The notes beneath the pieces are model-generated. The model did no database searches, had not been told where the DNA came from, and saw only the letters and a program-made list of their open reading frames with translations. Positions 1-14,800 of a stretch of 64,000 bases of DNA are shown here, in pieces; within the stretch, counting starts at the first letter, position 1, and each line of letters opens with the position of its first letter. Both the position numbers and the translations under genes were made by a program. Origin of the DNA: Pteria penguin (Eukaryota; Mollusca; Bivalvia; Pterioida; Pteriidae). The stretch spans positions 32,238,001 to 32,302,000 of the forward strand of contig CM068592.1 of assembly GCA_035048485.1 (NCBI GenBank), in the 5' to 3' direction.

Positions 1-3000
1 TTAAAAGCCTAAAGCATATATCCAACACACATACCTTACATGGGGTGAATGTGAATAATTACTCTATAGAAAGTGCAACAATGGAACACGTTGCTGGTAA
101 ACTTTTAGATGCTCCACACCTCAGACAGTTAAGCATGTAAGGAAATTCTGTCAGTTAGCAGCATGCATAAAATGATGTCACAGTGGACATTCATGTAAAC
201 CCCTAATGAAGCATGTAAGACGTGTACTCACAAGATATTTGACTGGCTATATTTTGTATTTTGCTCATAAACAAAGATATGTGGGTTCACTCTCCTATAT
301 GATTTGAACCTAAAACGAGGTTCTTTGAGGTTGTACCACGTGTTCCATTTTTTTGAATGGAGGTTGTCCAGTTTATCGTTGTGTTGCCTTTTCTTAGACG
401 TACAGCTAACTATTATTATAATGATTTATTTTTTATTTTTTATTTTGTTTTTAAAAAGTTGTTATAAATTGAATTTCTTTGCTATTCGGACTTCCTGCTC
501 GAAATCTATTCTTATCCAAGCAAATTCCATTTATTTGATAATACATTCTTATTCAGCATGAAATTGACCATAATTTCACGTATATAGTCATGTAATTTTA
601 TAACATCTCGTGGAAGTATCTGAAAAAAAGAAATATTTAACATAAGCCAAAGAAATATTTTAACATAAAACAACAATAGATTGCCAAACGGGGAACAATT
701 TGAACTTTGGACAGTATCCGTGGCTTCATTATTCAACCGTGCTCTGCCTGTCTGAAAGCGAACTTGAGTCAATCTGTACTAGGCTTTCTGACTAGCAGTC
801 AGAGAAGACGAAGTTCTGGGCCCTGTATTCTCTGGAAAGCTTTAAGAGAGGCCTTGAGAGGATACCTACAACACTCAAGGAAAAGTGTGCATAAAACTGT
901 AGAACAGACCGATACAAGGCTTATAGTCGATGTCGAACGAGTTTAATCAAATACTATTAATAATAATATTGAACAATAAAACATAAGTAAATAGATAAAT
1001 GAATAAATGAGAAAATAAATAAATCTTATTGTATGTATGCAAATTAATATTTTTATGTCAAGTCAAATAATTATTTTGAGACATCCATCGTTTTAGCTAT
1101 TATTTGAATGGTTTATAGACTTAATCTAATATCGTTGAAACATCTTATTTCCTTGATAAAGGGTGGTAGGTTTTGGACATAGCTTGATAATCCACGATGC
1201 CACCTTTGTTCCGGCTATAGAAATGCTAAGCACTGAGGAACAGAAAAAGGAATGGTTACCAGCAGCCAAACAATACAAAATAATTGGATGTTACGCTCAA
1301 ACAGAAATGGGACATGGTGAGAATATTTGTGGGTGATATTTTGATAAAAAAAAAAAAAAAATCCCAGTACAAATATTGAGAATCTGTCAATAAATAGTTT
1401 ATGGAACCTTTTAACAAAATTTATATTGATTCCTACTTCGTCTTGAACTTCTATCAAATTTAAATATAACAGCCAAGTTTAAAACTTAAAACTTATTCTC
1501 AACATTTGATAAACCTGTTACGTAATATGAATAGTCAATAGTTTCAGTGCATATAAATCGAGTTATTCTATGTTGACCAGTTCCATCAACCATTGCCGTT
1601 AAGTACTATTTGATAGAAATCTGTCAGTAAATATGGCATGACAATAAAAGAAGTTAAAATTCTTGTTAAGGCATAAAAGTACTTAAATATCCACTTGTCT
1701 ATTACCACAGGCACATATCTTCAAGGACTCGAAACAACAGCAACATACGATCCTCAGACTCAAGAATTCATTCTAAATACGCCATCTGTTTCAGCCATGA
1801 AATGGTGGCCGGGAGGATGTATGTATTTATTTTCATATTTTGTACTATTTTGTAATATCATATACTGTAACCGATAGGCTGATTGGCGGACTTTTCTAGT
1901 CAGCTAAAGCTACTCACACCACACCACACATCACATATTCAACCTACTCTCATGTTTAGTTTGCAGTGGCGGATTTGCCCCCCCCCCCCTTTTCGGAAAT
2001 CCTGGATCCGCCACTCAATTGGTCTGTTTATTACAGTTTTTACTATGTTGCTATATGATGTATCTCTTAATCAACTGTTCTGTCATTTAACTGGTTTTAC
2101 AGTAAGTGGGACGGTGGTCTCTTACCATAACAATTGAGTGGTATTGTCATTTGAGTTCATACTTTTAAACTGGTGTCAGAACTGCGTTACACTGGAATAT
2201 TTTTGTGATATCTTTTCATGTATTTGTGTGTGTGTTTATGTGTGCGTGTCTCTGTGTGTTTTCTTTGTATCTTTGTGGCGACTTTTCTTATACAACTGAG
2301 ACAGATGTGATCTATTAAATGAAATATTTATTTTCTATATCGCTGATGTATTTTCTCATGTAACACTTCACATTTAATTTTTTTCAGTGGGTCTGTCATG
2401 TAACCATGCCATTGTGTTAGCAACACTTTTTATTCAGGATAAAAATTGTGGCATGCATCCCTTCTTTGTACAGTTGCGTAGCTTTGAGGATCATAGGCCA
2501 TTACATGGTATGTAAAATCATTATATAGTCATCGTGTGTGTTTTAAATTAGAACTGTTTTATTGGGTTGTTACTGTTTAGTGTGATTCCTTGATCGGTTT
2601 ATTTACATGGAACAGACTCTTTCATTCAAAATGATAAAATTTCAAACTGGTTCTTTTTTCGAAGAAGTCTTCCAAAGGGAAATCCGGTACATAAAAAGCT
2701 TATGTATCTTTGAATTGTAAACATGGATTTTACATAGCCTTGTATTTGTCATCTGAAAAATTGCTCGATAAAGGTCGTGAGGCCGAAAATTTGCAATACA
2801 GAGTGTTTGCGTTCCTTTACGGTTCTTTTTTCGTTTTTCCTTTAAAGTATGTATAATACTGAGTGATATAAATTGCCATTTGCACATCCACATATACTCT
2901 AGCGATTACAGTTACAGATCTAGATAACATAAACTTATTAGGCAAAATAGTTTAAGGACTTCAACATAGACAGATTAACCTTAAATCATTGCAGAGGTTA

Positions 3001-5735
3001 TAAACTTTGTATTAGGTCCTTCTTCAGCATTATGCAGGCGTTTCTTGGGCGTTGTACTCTAACTAACAGGGCAGTTGGTCTCTATGTTTGGCTTTGCCTA
3101 ACACTGTTCAGATGAGAGGTCAAGAACTTTGCCTCTTTTATCTGGTAGTTACTTCTACAGATCAAAGGCCTTAGATTGCTTTCAGGCGGGTAGAGCACTT
3201 TTGGTTTATATTAATGTCATTTAGATATATCCCAAACTACTTTTCATAAAAATTTCCTGGTTATATTTTTCTGACTTCTCTGAATTTTGTACGTGATTTA
3301 TTTGACTGTACTGCTTTTAAGGTAGATGGGAAAGTGGGCGGATCCATAAACAGAAATACAATAACGACAGATTAATGATTGTCATTTCAATTGACAATCC
3401 TCAGTCGGAACCGCAACTTTGTTTTCTAGTTTGCTAGTTGACGACTTTTGTCGTAAAGCTGAGCAAGGTGTATATACTTTTCCCGATACTTAGCATGATA
3501 TTTGCCATTTTTATTTTATTATTCTTATGCATTTTTAAGTGCAATATTCTCATATAATATTTTACTGCTTATGTTGTTTCATAATAAAGGATACATGTAT
3601 TCGATATTCACATATATGTTTCTCCAACAATGGTTATAGTTATCATGTAGATTATATATTTACAAGGTATTACATTAGGAATGGTTGGGGAAACTTTGGG
3701 TGTTACTGGTGTTGACAATGGCTTTTTGGTGATGGACAATGTTAGAATTCCCCGGAAAAACATGTTGATGAGAAATGCTCAGGTAAAGTAATTATAAAAG
3801 AAAAATATCATCTACAGTACCAAAGCCGGCGTGGCCTAGTGGTATCGCGCTGGACTCCTGATCGGGAGACTGGGGTTCGAGTCCCGCTCTGGTCATGCCG
3901 GTGTCATGTCTTTCGGATGAGACAGTAAATATCGAGGACCCATGTCGTGGTATGCAAGGCACGTTAAAGACCCCTCACTGCCTCGGGTGGCAAAGATCAA
4001 AATGTGTATGCCCCGCATCAGGCAGATGCCGTCATCATATACGTGAAATATTCGTGGTGTGACGTTAAACAAATATCAATAAATCAATCAATCAATCTAC
4101 AGTACCAATTTGTTGCGGCAGCAATACCTATCTACCTACAATACTAATATGTACATGAATTATCCTAGCTTAAAATTTCATTTTTATAATATTTATTATA
4201 ACCACTAGGCCGGTGTCACTACTGGTGGACTGATAGGCCCCGAGGGCATCATAAGTCTAGTTTTCAGTGCTTTTGTACTGACATGAAATATATACTTCAA
4301 ATTTTCAGTCATCAAATTCAGTAAATCACTCTAAAACTAAGGAGTATCTCCCTCATGCATAGCTCTGTCCTTAGATAGATTCTTTGGTTCACTTTTCGGT
4401 CATTTTGGGATCAACACTGCTCTTCAAATATTTATATATTTTGAGAATTCCAATCATTTGGCCACGAGCATCACTGAAGAGACATAAGTTGGCTTATTTA
4501 TTACTACTTCCTAGTTTCGAATGGTTAATGAATCTCCTCCGTTGTTGCGAATGCCACAATGACAATGCAGAGGCTGTTTTCGTATTTAATATTCTAACTA
4601 TTTAAGTATTTACAATCACCCTCCTCCCTTCATACCAAGAGCCAGCACTATGTTCTGTATTTGGACTTGTAATAATTACTATTTCCCTCTGTAATATGAA
4701 TTTGAATATTTTGATGAATTAGACTTAAAATTTTATTACCATACACTTACTGTATAGATCTCAAGATTTGACATTGCAATAAAATCTTGTATTGAAGGTG
4801 GCTCCAGATGGAAAATTTATATCTAAATCACCAGATAAGGCAAATTATGCTACCATGGTTCTTGGTCGTGTCAACATCTGTAGATGGTGTTACTATTACC
4901 TTTCCATGGGCACCACCATCGTTGTCCGGTATTCAGCAGTACGGAGGCAGTCCAAAATTGATCCACAGTAATTGCGCTTAATAATACTTATGATGTAAAA
5001 AAATAAGGTAGATGGATAACAAACAGCAACAAAACAATTACTACTATTACTACTACTACTACTATTACTACTGCTACTACTACTACTACTAATATTATGA
5101 CATGATTTTGATGAGCAGTTGTTATCAATTAAAACACCTGGAGGTGGTTGTATCTTACATTCTTTGTTACTCAATTTTTATTTACTGTTGTTGTCGATTA
5201 TAATGTTATTTTACAGACAACGAGAGCCACAGATTCTGGACTACCAAACTCAGCAGTTTAAAGTTTTCCCAGGACTTGCTTTGTCCTATGCACTTCTCTT
5301 CACATATCGCAGTCTGTATAGAAAATATGAAACAACTCTCAGAGAGATTCAAGTGGGAAACTTCTCAAATTTACCAGAGGCTAGTATTTTATTGGTTCAC
5401 GTCATGCCAGTTTATTGTGAAGGCTATTTGTGGTGGAAAGTAAGATAGCTGATGAAATGTATCAAACTACGACGTGAATATATTTGCATCTTACAACTTT
5501 CTCAGATTGAGAGTGAAAGTCAGGTTGATAAAGATGAGAGGACACAATGCAAAATCTAACCTGAGTTCAAGGTCGAAAAGCTGAAAGCAAATATAAATTT
5601 CTACCTTTCATTGATCAATGTAAATAATGGTGTTCATCTGAAATCGAGAATACTAATTCCATTTTGATTTATAATAATGCAAAATATATTTACTTCGCTT
5701 TACATTCTTTATCTTTCTATATTACACAGCGGAGC

Positions 5736-5770
<35 letters not shown>

Positions 5771-5783
5771 GTGTATGTGTGTA

Positions 5784-5814
<31 letters not shown>

Positions 5815-8800
5815 ATGTATGTATGTATGTATGTATGTATAATTTGATATAACTTTTGTCTGGATTTTAGTTACATTGTGAAACAGCAGGTTTGAAAGCA
5901 TTTTGTTCAGAAAATGCAACACGGGAGCTTGAGATTATGCGCCGATCCTGTGGTGGACATGGGTATCTGAATGCTTCAGGCATGCCTGCAAAAATAGCAT
6001 CCGTACAGGCTTTCATAACCTTAGAGGGAGAACACACTGTAATGTATCTACAAGCTGCAAGGTAAGAATGTATAAACAGATACATATATCAAGTATAAAG
6101 TATTATTTTTCCATTTATATCTGTGTTAAAGAATACCAACTCAAAACCTTTCTGCACAAGAAATTTCATGTATTCATTATTTTAGTTAATTACTTTGTAA
6201 ATGTTTTGTCCAATTTCTTTTGTTATAGAAATTTTAGTTACAATGCGAAATATGAAAAACTAATGTAGAATTATTTGACTGTGGCACTCATGTCAATGCT
6301 CCGGGTATTCATGCAAACTTGAAAACAAAGCGTGGGATCAAGTTCCTTGGATGAGTAGGCGTCTTCTGATTAACATAGCATACCCGAAATTATACACATA
6401 AGAGAGATATATTACTTTTTGCTTGTATGGTGTAATACGAAAAACAATTTTTCATTTCTAAAATTAAAATATCAGCACTGATGATACAACAAACAAAAAG
6501 ACCCTATAAATGATTTACAAAAATTGTACTTAAGGCTATACAGTAATGAAGTAGTTTACAGTCAGCCGGCGGTGAAAATTCAAATTGATGTTCATTTAGG
6601 GTTTATTGCGAGAATTGAGATACTACAGAAATGATTGTATGATAGCATTGGTTTGTAGAGATGTATAGCCACGCATCCTCATTTGTAGGTACCTTGTAAA
6701 GAGATATTATGCAGCTCTCTCTGGAGAAATTCTGGATGGGTGCACAGCATATCTAAACACAGAACCTGATTCTTTCATCTTTCTCAACACTTCCAATATT
6801 GACTGCGTTCATCTACATACTTACGTTCAACTCTATCAACGCAGGGCTTATATGTAAGTGATTCAAGCTGTCGAATCTATTCAGAATTTTAGGTATATAC
6901 ACGTCAAATAAAATTACTTTCGATTTACTTAATGTTAAATCTACTAATGCACAAAGAGTTAAATCGCATAACATTTATACAAACTTAATGATTATATGTT
7001 CTTCTCTGTTCAAATACGTATCAATCAATATCTATACTGACGTTTGTCCACCTGAAAAATATGTACTTTGCCACATTCTTCAATAATTTTACGGCAATGT
7101 CATAAAGTAGAAGTTTAGTCGGCTTGGCTCAGTCGGTAAGATGCTTAGTTCAATCAGTAGAACGCTTAGCTCATTTGGTACAATGCTTAACACAGTTGGT
7201 AAGGTACTAAGCTTAGTAGATATGCTTAGCTAACTTGGTAGGACGTTCAGCTTAGTTGGTTGAATACTTAGCTAAGTTGAAATCAATATCGAAGAAGTAC
7301 CAAATCGTTAATCATTCTCAAAGTCCAAGGACAGATACAAAATCGTGTAAGTTTCAAAAAGGTACTGTTGAGAACCCTGAAAAACTGAAAAATTCCGAGG
7401 TGAGACCAGGTGCCCGGAGAGAGTAAGCGTCTCTTGTTTGCATGCATCACCCGTCACAGCAGTTCTCAAGAAACATATCAAAATCAAGAGTTTTGGTTTT
7501 CTAATTGTGCATACGAAAGTACAAAACTGGTATACAAAGTCATATTTGGTGTTCACTAAACAGGTCATTTAGTCGCATTCCAGAATATTATCAATCATTC
7601 TAGAAAGAGGCACATCATACTTTCGTACAAGATCCCCATAGCGACCTTAGAAATTCCTCAGTGACGATTTCAGACGTTCTTTAACATATCCCTGCATGAG
7701 GAACTTAGTGGCCAGTCGTTTGGCCCTTGGAAAAAAACTGTTGTATATAGAACAGGCTCTTGCGTACCTTATAAGTTGAGACATAAAAACTGCATAGGCA
7801 GGTGAGGACGGAATATTGCTGCAAAGAAACGGGAAGTTATTTATTTGGAAGTTAAAATCGTCACGTTTGTCATACAGAGAGGTGTTCAAATGACCATCAT
7901 TGTCGAAAGTTAAAAATATATCCAGATACGAAGTGGAATTATTGCTCTCGGTTGTCTTTTTATCTCAAGTCCATGGGGATATATTACATGTATGTAATCC
8001 TTAAAGTTAGGATTATTGATTGACAATACGTCATCTATATATCTTTACGTAAAATTAAACTGAGATGCAAAGCTTTTTCTGCCTGTGGAGAGCATGTTTT
8101 GAATAAATTCTGCATCATACGAATATAAGAAAATGTCTGTAAGAAGAGGGGCGCAGTTAGTTCTCATGGGAATGCCAATGCTTTGCTGAAAAATGTTCCC
8201 TCCAAACACCACGAAAATATTGTCTATTAAAAATTCCAGCATTTTGTTGATTTGAACTCCGGTATACTTCTGTTTTGCGTCAGAGTGTTCTTTTACATAA
8301 TATGTATCTTCCTGTCCAATGACAAGATATCTATATCTACGATTTCCATTTTTATGGAAAAAAGAATTTCGAATAATTGTAGCAAGTCTGTTTTTGAGCT
8401 TTTGATGCGGAATTGTAGTGTAGAGCGTGGAGAAGTCAAAAGATTTGATGCTGAAAATATTATTAAATTTCGGAGATTTTAGATTCTCTAAAAGATTTTT
8501 AGAATAATTAAGGATCCACATCTGATTTCTTCCGCTTCTGGAGTATGCGGTATCACAGTAAATTTAAAGACCATGCTTGATGTGTGTCAATATCTTCGTT
8601 AGCAATATGAATAAAGGTTTGGTGGTACCAGCAATGAAACGATGTTTGTAAGGGGTTTTGTGCATTTGGGAATCCAATAAATATAAGGTAATTCAAGGTC
8701 AGAGTTTGTCGTGGTAATTCCAAAAGACTCGAGGACAGATTTGTGGTTTTGAAGTATTTCAGAAATAAATTTGTTTGTGTGTATGTTGGATTTCCAGGTG

Positions 8801-11800
8801 CAGAGTGTAATCCAAGTTCATCTAACAGACAATTAATGTAAAAGAAATGCAAACGAAGGTATAATTGTTTGCTGCTTTGTCAGCTGGGACAATAATAAAT
8901 TGTTCGTGGATTTAAGAGAGTTCTCTGGCTACATCAGGGTCATTAAATATAGACTCGTGTCTGGTTCTCACCGAATGCCTAAGACACCCTAGTCTTCTTT
9001 TGAGTAGTTCTCCGATGGATTTCATCCACTCGGAGAGAGTGTCAGGCTCCACTTCTTCCCTTTTTGACCATCTCCTGGCATATTCCTCGCATGCTGACTT
9101 CAGTCGGTATGATTTCAGGTTTAGTCAGTAGGATGCTTAGTTCAATAGGTAAGATGCTTAGTTCATTTGGAAGGATGTTGTCTAAGTTAGTCGGTAGAAT
9201 GCTAAGCTCAGTTGGTAGGATACTTAGGTCAGTCGTTACGACGTTCAGTTCAGCAGGGTACTTAGCGCAGTCGGTAAGATACTTAGTCGGTGCGATGTTT
9301 TGTTCCGTCGTATGAATGATTAGCTCGAGACTGCGAGACCCACATTCGAGTTTTACCGGCAAATCGTCAGTATTCTGTCTTTCAAAGTTCTAAATGATGG
9401 TAGACGTAAGAAAGTAAAATATTTCCCAGACTGATGTGGGTATGTGCGTTGCATGGGCCCAACGTTCTGTGCAATACATCATGTAGATGGTTTGACTGTA
9501 TCAATGAAATAACAATGAATAAACCAATTATACTTCATTATCAAGTTTATAAAATAATGTTTATGTTTGAAATGGATTCCTGATATTAATATATAACATA
9601 ATATTTATTAATTTATTTGTTTGTACTTCGTACACTTGACTAGGATGATTGCTTTAGCAGCAAAACTTATACGGAGAGATGTAGACAACGGTATGTCAGA
9701 ACATTACGCAATCAACAAAAACCAAGTCCACTTACTCAAGGCTTCTAAGGTAAAAAAAAAATAACAAATAGCGAATTTAAAGTTTGAAGTGAAATAACAT
9801 AAAAGTAAAAGAAATTGCTTTCCAAGACGTATGTATATGAATTCCTGTGTCAAGCAATGGAATTTTGATGAGTTTAAAGAAAGCAATAAATGTAAAATGT
9901 AGCAATCCTTTGTATTAGAGTTCAAGTCAAACTAATATACTTTGATTGTATTTGGAGAAGAACCTTGACCAACAGTGATGATAATCGAACACATGAAAAT
10001 ATTAAAGCTACAGATGTATGTCTAGAGACAGGAAATACTTAGAAAAGATCTGTAGGTTGGTGTTAGATGCTTTATGTTTAGAATTTAAAAGAGCAAACGT
10101 TTTATCATTGAATGTGTGCTCCACTTTGCATAATTAAAGTCAGTCTCAAAACAATGACAATTCGAGTTACTTGAACTTTCTTACAGGCGCACTGCTATTA
10201 CACAGTAGTAAAGAATTTTGTGGAAGCTGTAGAGACGTTGGTAGCTAGTCCTGGTATTATCAAGGTGATGCAAAAACTGTGCAGTTTCTTTGCTACACAT
10301 GGGATAACGGAATACTCCGGGGATTTCTTAGAGGTGTGTTTGAATATAAGAACAATATGTAACTAAGCAATACTTACTTCTGAATATGTCTGAATATGAC
10401 ACTAAACACGACATTATTTTATTCCATGGACTATGAGATATGGTTTACCCTTCGGTACTTCTTCGTTTTTAAGTCTTAAGTTTTATGAAATACATGTATT
10501 CCACTGATTACAAACATTAAGATATTCCTAAATTATTCTCTGTAGTCTCTATGCATATAGGAACATCGTTGTTCAACACATTACAAAACCTGCACAATAT
10601 TATAAATATAGTCAATAAACAAGAGGGATTCAGAAGTATACGGAGAATAAGCTTCTCCTAGTGGCTAGCTATATCCTCCTGTATACATATAGTGAAATAC
10701 TGAACGTAGAACTTAAGAAAGCTTCGACAGTTGAATAATTTTGTATTCTTTATGACTATTGCCGTTTTCTTTTAATTTTAAATGTGTTTTCATTTGACGG
10801 TACTTCGTTTGTGGTGAGCGGGAAGATGACCCGATCCCTAAACTGGTTAACCACGCTGATTGTGTGACTCTTGTCATTTCATTTGACCGTCCTAAGTTTG
10901 TATCATAACTGCAATGCAATGGGTATTACTTTGTGCGCTTATTGTTTTATTGACTGCATGTCTGTGATGATTTGCTCATACAACCGAGTCTTATGTCTTA
11001 TTTTCCTTTTATACTATGCAGAGTAAAACCATAACTGTTGATGACCTCAAGTGGATTAAAGCAACACATGTTCATCTCTTAGGAGACATTAGGTAACATG
11101 ACACTAAAATAACATTTATACTTAACGTTGCAAGATTTATTTTCAGTTTCACAGAATAGTTTTCGTTCATTTGAAAAGTTGGTTAGACGTCTAGTCTTTT
11201 AGTTATGACTTCACTGGGATGAAGATTCGCTTTTATAATTATTTTATTTATCTTATCTCATGATACCATAACGTATGTCAATTCTCTAGGGAGTGTTATA
11301 GCAAAAGCACAAGTCTATATATAAAAAGAAGAAAAGAATGCAATGAATTTCTTTCTTTACTGCCTACAATACACCGATGCATATTGATGATGTATTATCT
11401 GTTAATAACAGAAACTTTGCTACGTAACCACATACATGCAATATATCTTTATGAACTTGAAATTAAAGATACAGTAAAGATGCAGAAAAATCCTATTCCT
11501 GTGCTTCGTACTTGTATTTTCTGCTAAATATTGAAAAAGACGGTCAATTTACTAATTCACTGTATGGTAAGCCTGACAGTTTGGATATTTTTATTGTTAA
11601 CATTCCATATATGTGTAGTAATATTCCTTAAGCAAGTATTTTTCTATATGTAACAGCTGATCCGATATGCTGGGGTTTCGTCGGACTACGGTTTAACCAC
11701 ACCAATTACGTGACATTTGTTACTTTAACTGATCGTCCAAAGTCCGTATTTTGAATGCAATATAATCAAATATTTTTGTAATGTCAATTTCTCTATTTAT

Positions 11801-14800
11801 TTGACTATAATCATGTTTTATGTTCTTGGTGAGTTGTGTCATACAAATTGGTCAGATATCTTCTGTCTTCTCTTTCATTTACCGTGTCAAGTTACTAAGT
11901 GAAAAGTTTAAGTCACAAAAATACAACAAAAAGCTCTACATACCGCAATTTTACCGTAACTATAAAGACTTTCTTTGGCCTTATCAGAAATCCTTGTCTG
12001 ACATTTTGGATTCCTTGTTTGCTTGTAGTCTTTGTTTTGGCAACACACTGTTTTACTTATCATGATTTTATACCGATAGTGACTACGACAATTTCGTTAT
12101 TACTTCATACGACTGCGAGTAATACTAGACAAATGATATGGCGTCGCGGCGGGTGAGTCCAGTCAGCAGGAGATGATTACTACTTCAGGGCATCTGATTC
12201 CACCTCGGGTTCTTTCAGAAGTCCTTGATAGCCTCTCTATTCCGTCTATTAAAGTGAATATTCCTAGCACTTGAATCATTACATATCCGAAGAGTTTTAT
12301 TTTAAAGGTGCACTATTTTATTAAATAACACTGTATTTACAAAATAAAAATGAATTAAGAATATTTATGATTATTTGTGTGACTGAAAACTAGAAAACAC
12401 AACAAATGCAACTTTTGTGGCTTAAATACCGAAACAATCAAACATCTTTTCTTTTCCTGTCATCATAGCCAGAGAATATGGACATAAATGGAAAAACTGG
12501 ATAAAAATTTCGTATATTATAACTGACACTTTCTCGTTTATTTACTGTGAATTTGGAAGAGCTGGGTCACTTATAAAAACTCTCAACTTTACTATATCTT
12601 TGGCAAAATACCACATATTTGTAAAATCAAGAAATTAATCTCATCTTGTTTTTAATGAACTTATATATCTATGATTTTATATTATAACACTAATATAATA
12701 TTGATTCAAAATTTTATATATAATTTTGATATATGATCATATAAAGATATTGACTACCAATATTTGTAAGCAACAGCAGTACAAGTAAATAAGACACTGA
12801 TCTATTACCCTTCATCATTTGTACTCTGTCAATGTGTGTGTGTGATGTATCGTGTTTGTGTACTGTGTTATCAGTTGTATTGTTCCTAAATATATGACAT
12901 ATGTATATGTAATTTTATAATGCAAATAGAAAATATTTATAATGGTTCGTTGCCCGATGCATGAATGACTTATGCTGAAATTTCAATCGGTTATTTTAAG
13001 GATCGTCCTGTTGTTTTGAAATCTCAAAATATTACGAATTATAAAGTTAAAAGCCGTCGTGTGTTAATGATGATGATGATGATGATGATAATGATTTATG
13101 TTATTTATATCAATTGTTTTAATGTTTAGACCTGATGCCGTATCGCTTGTGGACGCTTTTGACTACCATGATATTACTCTGTCTTCGACTATTGGATCCT
13201 ATGATGGCAACGTATACGAAAGGATGTTCAAGTCTTCGGAACAGGACCCAATTAACAAAGAACAGGTAATGACCTTAAGAAAAATTACATTTTATCTTTA
13301 TCTTGTCCAAAAGATTCTAAGATATATATGACACGTTTAATTTCTATGTAATGATAAGTTCATTTTTGATTGATTAAAAAGTCAATTTGCTAATCAATGA
13401 ATATCGTTCAGGTTTCCCATTTCTTTTCAAAAAAAAAAAAAAAAAAATAGAACATATATAGTTGTGAAAGGTTTTTACCAAATATGATATCATGTCAAAA
13501 ACGGATAATAAGAAACATGTATACTGTAAAATCTACACCGTGAAATCTGTGATTATCTGCAATCAAATATAGAATCACATATCAGTTATATAATACCCAG
13601 GTGCATTTGGTTATATGTTTCATTTTTATACGCCCGCATTTAAAAATGTGGGCGTATTATGCTATACCGCTGTCGCCTGGCCGTCCGTCTGTCTGTCCGT
13701 CCGCCGCCTGTCCGTCCGTCCGTCCATCCATCCTTGTCCGGGATTCTCCTCCTTAACTAATGGGGAACAAAACTTTTGATGGTGTCATATGAAAGGGTGT
13801 GGCTTGTAGTTGTGCATGTGGGTTTCAACGTTGGGGTCAGGCCCCTGGGGTGGGGGAAATGGGTGGGGTCACAAATGCTTGTCCGGGCTTCTCCTCCTTA
13901 ACTAAAGGGTGAACAAAACTTTTGATGAGGTCATATGAAAGGATGTGATGGCCCCTGGGGTTGGGGAAAATGGATGGGGTCACAAATGCTTGTCCGGGCT
14001 TCTCCTCCTTAACTAAAGGGTGAACAAAACTTTTGATGAGGTCATATGAAAGGAAGTGGCTTGTAGTTGTGCATGTGGGTTTAAAGCTGGGGTCAGGCCT
14101 CTGGGGTGGGGGAAAATGGGCGGGGTCGGAAAAGATTGTTCGGGCTTCTCCTCCTTAATTAAAGGGGGAACAAAACTTTTGATGGTGTCATATGGAAGGG
14201 CGTGGCTTGTAGTTGTGCATGTGGGTTTAAAAGTTGGGGTCAGGCCCCTAGGGTGGGAAATTGGGTAGGGTCGGAAAAGCTTGTCCGGGCTTCTACTCCT
14301 TATCTACAGGAGGAACAAAACTTTGGATGGTGTCATATGAAAGGATGTGGCCTGTAGACCACATTAAAACATGATGCGGGCGTATCATGCACCCGTTAGC
14401 GGTGCCCTATTTTTATGTATATTTTAATGCGTTTCATCGATAATTTCTGTGGTAATATAGTGTGTTATATCTATCTATATATCTTAACATTTTCAGTCAT
14501 GAAATTATGTAAATCACTCTAAAACTAAAAAATATCTCCCTCATGCATAGCTCTGTCCTTAGTACATGGCGGGTTTCAGACCTCAACTTTCTATTCATTT
14601 GTAGTAATCATTCGAATTTGAGTTATCGTTCTTAGATATTCTGATTTTCCAATGCTTTGTCAATTTAAATGTATTCACAAGTACTTACGTAATCTTACGT
14701 AAGCTTACGCAATTATTATCAATTAGTAGATATTATTTATATTAATTTTCACACATAATTAAAAGTCACAGCGATGGCAATGCACAACAATTACTCGTTT

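Noticed and set aside
3824..3900. Functional tRNA gene
   Set aside because: A- and B-boxes are present but no closed acceptor stem fits and the sequence continues as a SINE with target duplications. The same holds for 46680-46752, 51440-51505 and 55985-56040.
8252..8482. 76-codon + strand frame
   Set aside because: Antisense shadow of the PLE RT coding region on the - strand.
9042..9362. Ser/Leu/Pro repeat proteins on both strands
   Set aside because: In-frame translation of the 21-bp A-box-like array; no conserved codon bias or domain.
13620..14412. Protein-coding gene with Gly/Val-rich repeats
   Set aside because: The frame follows a mobile repeat with internal tandem units and is interrupted in other units.
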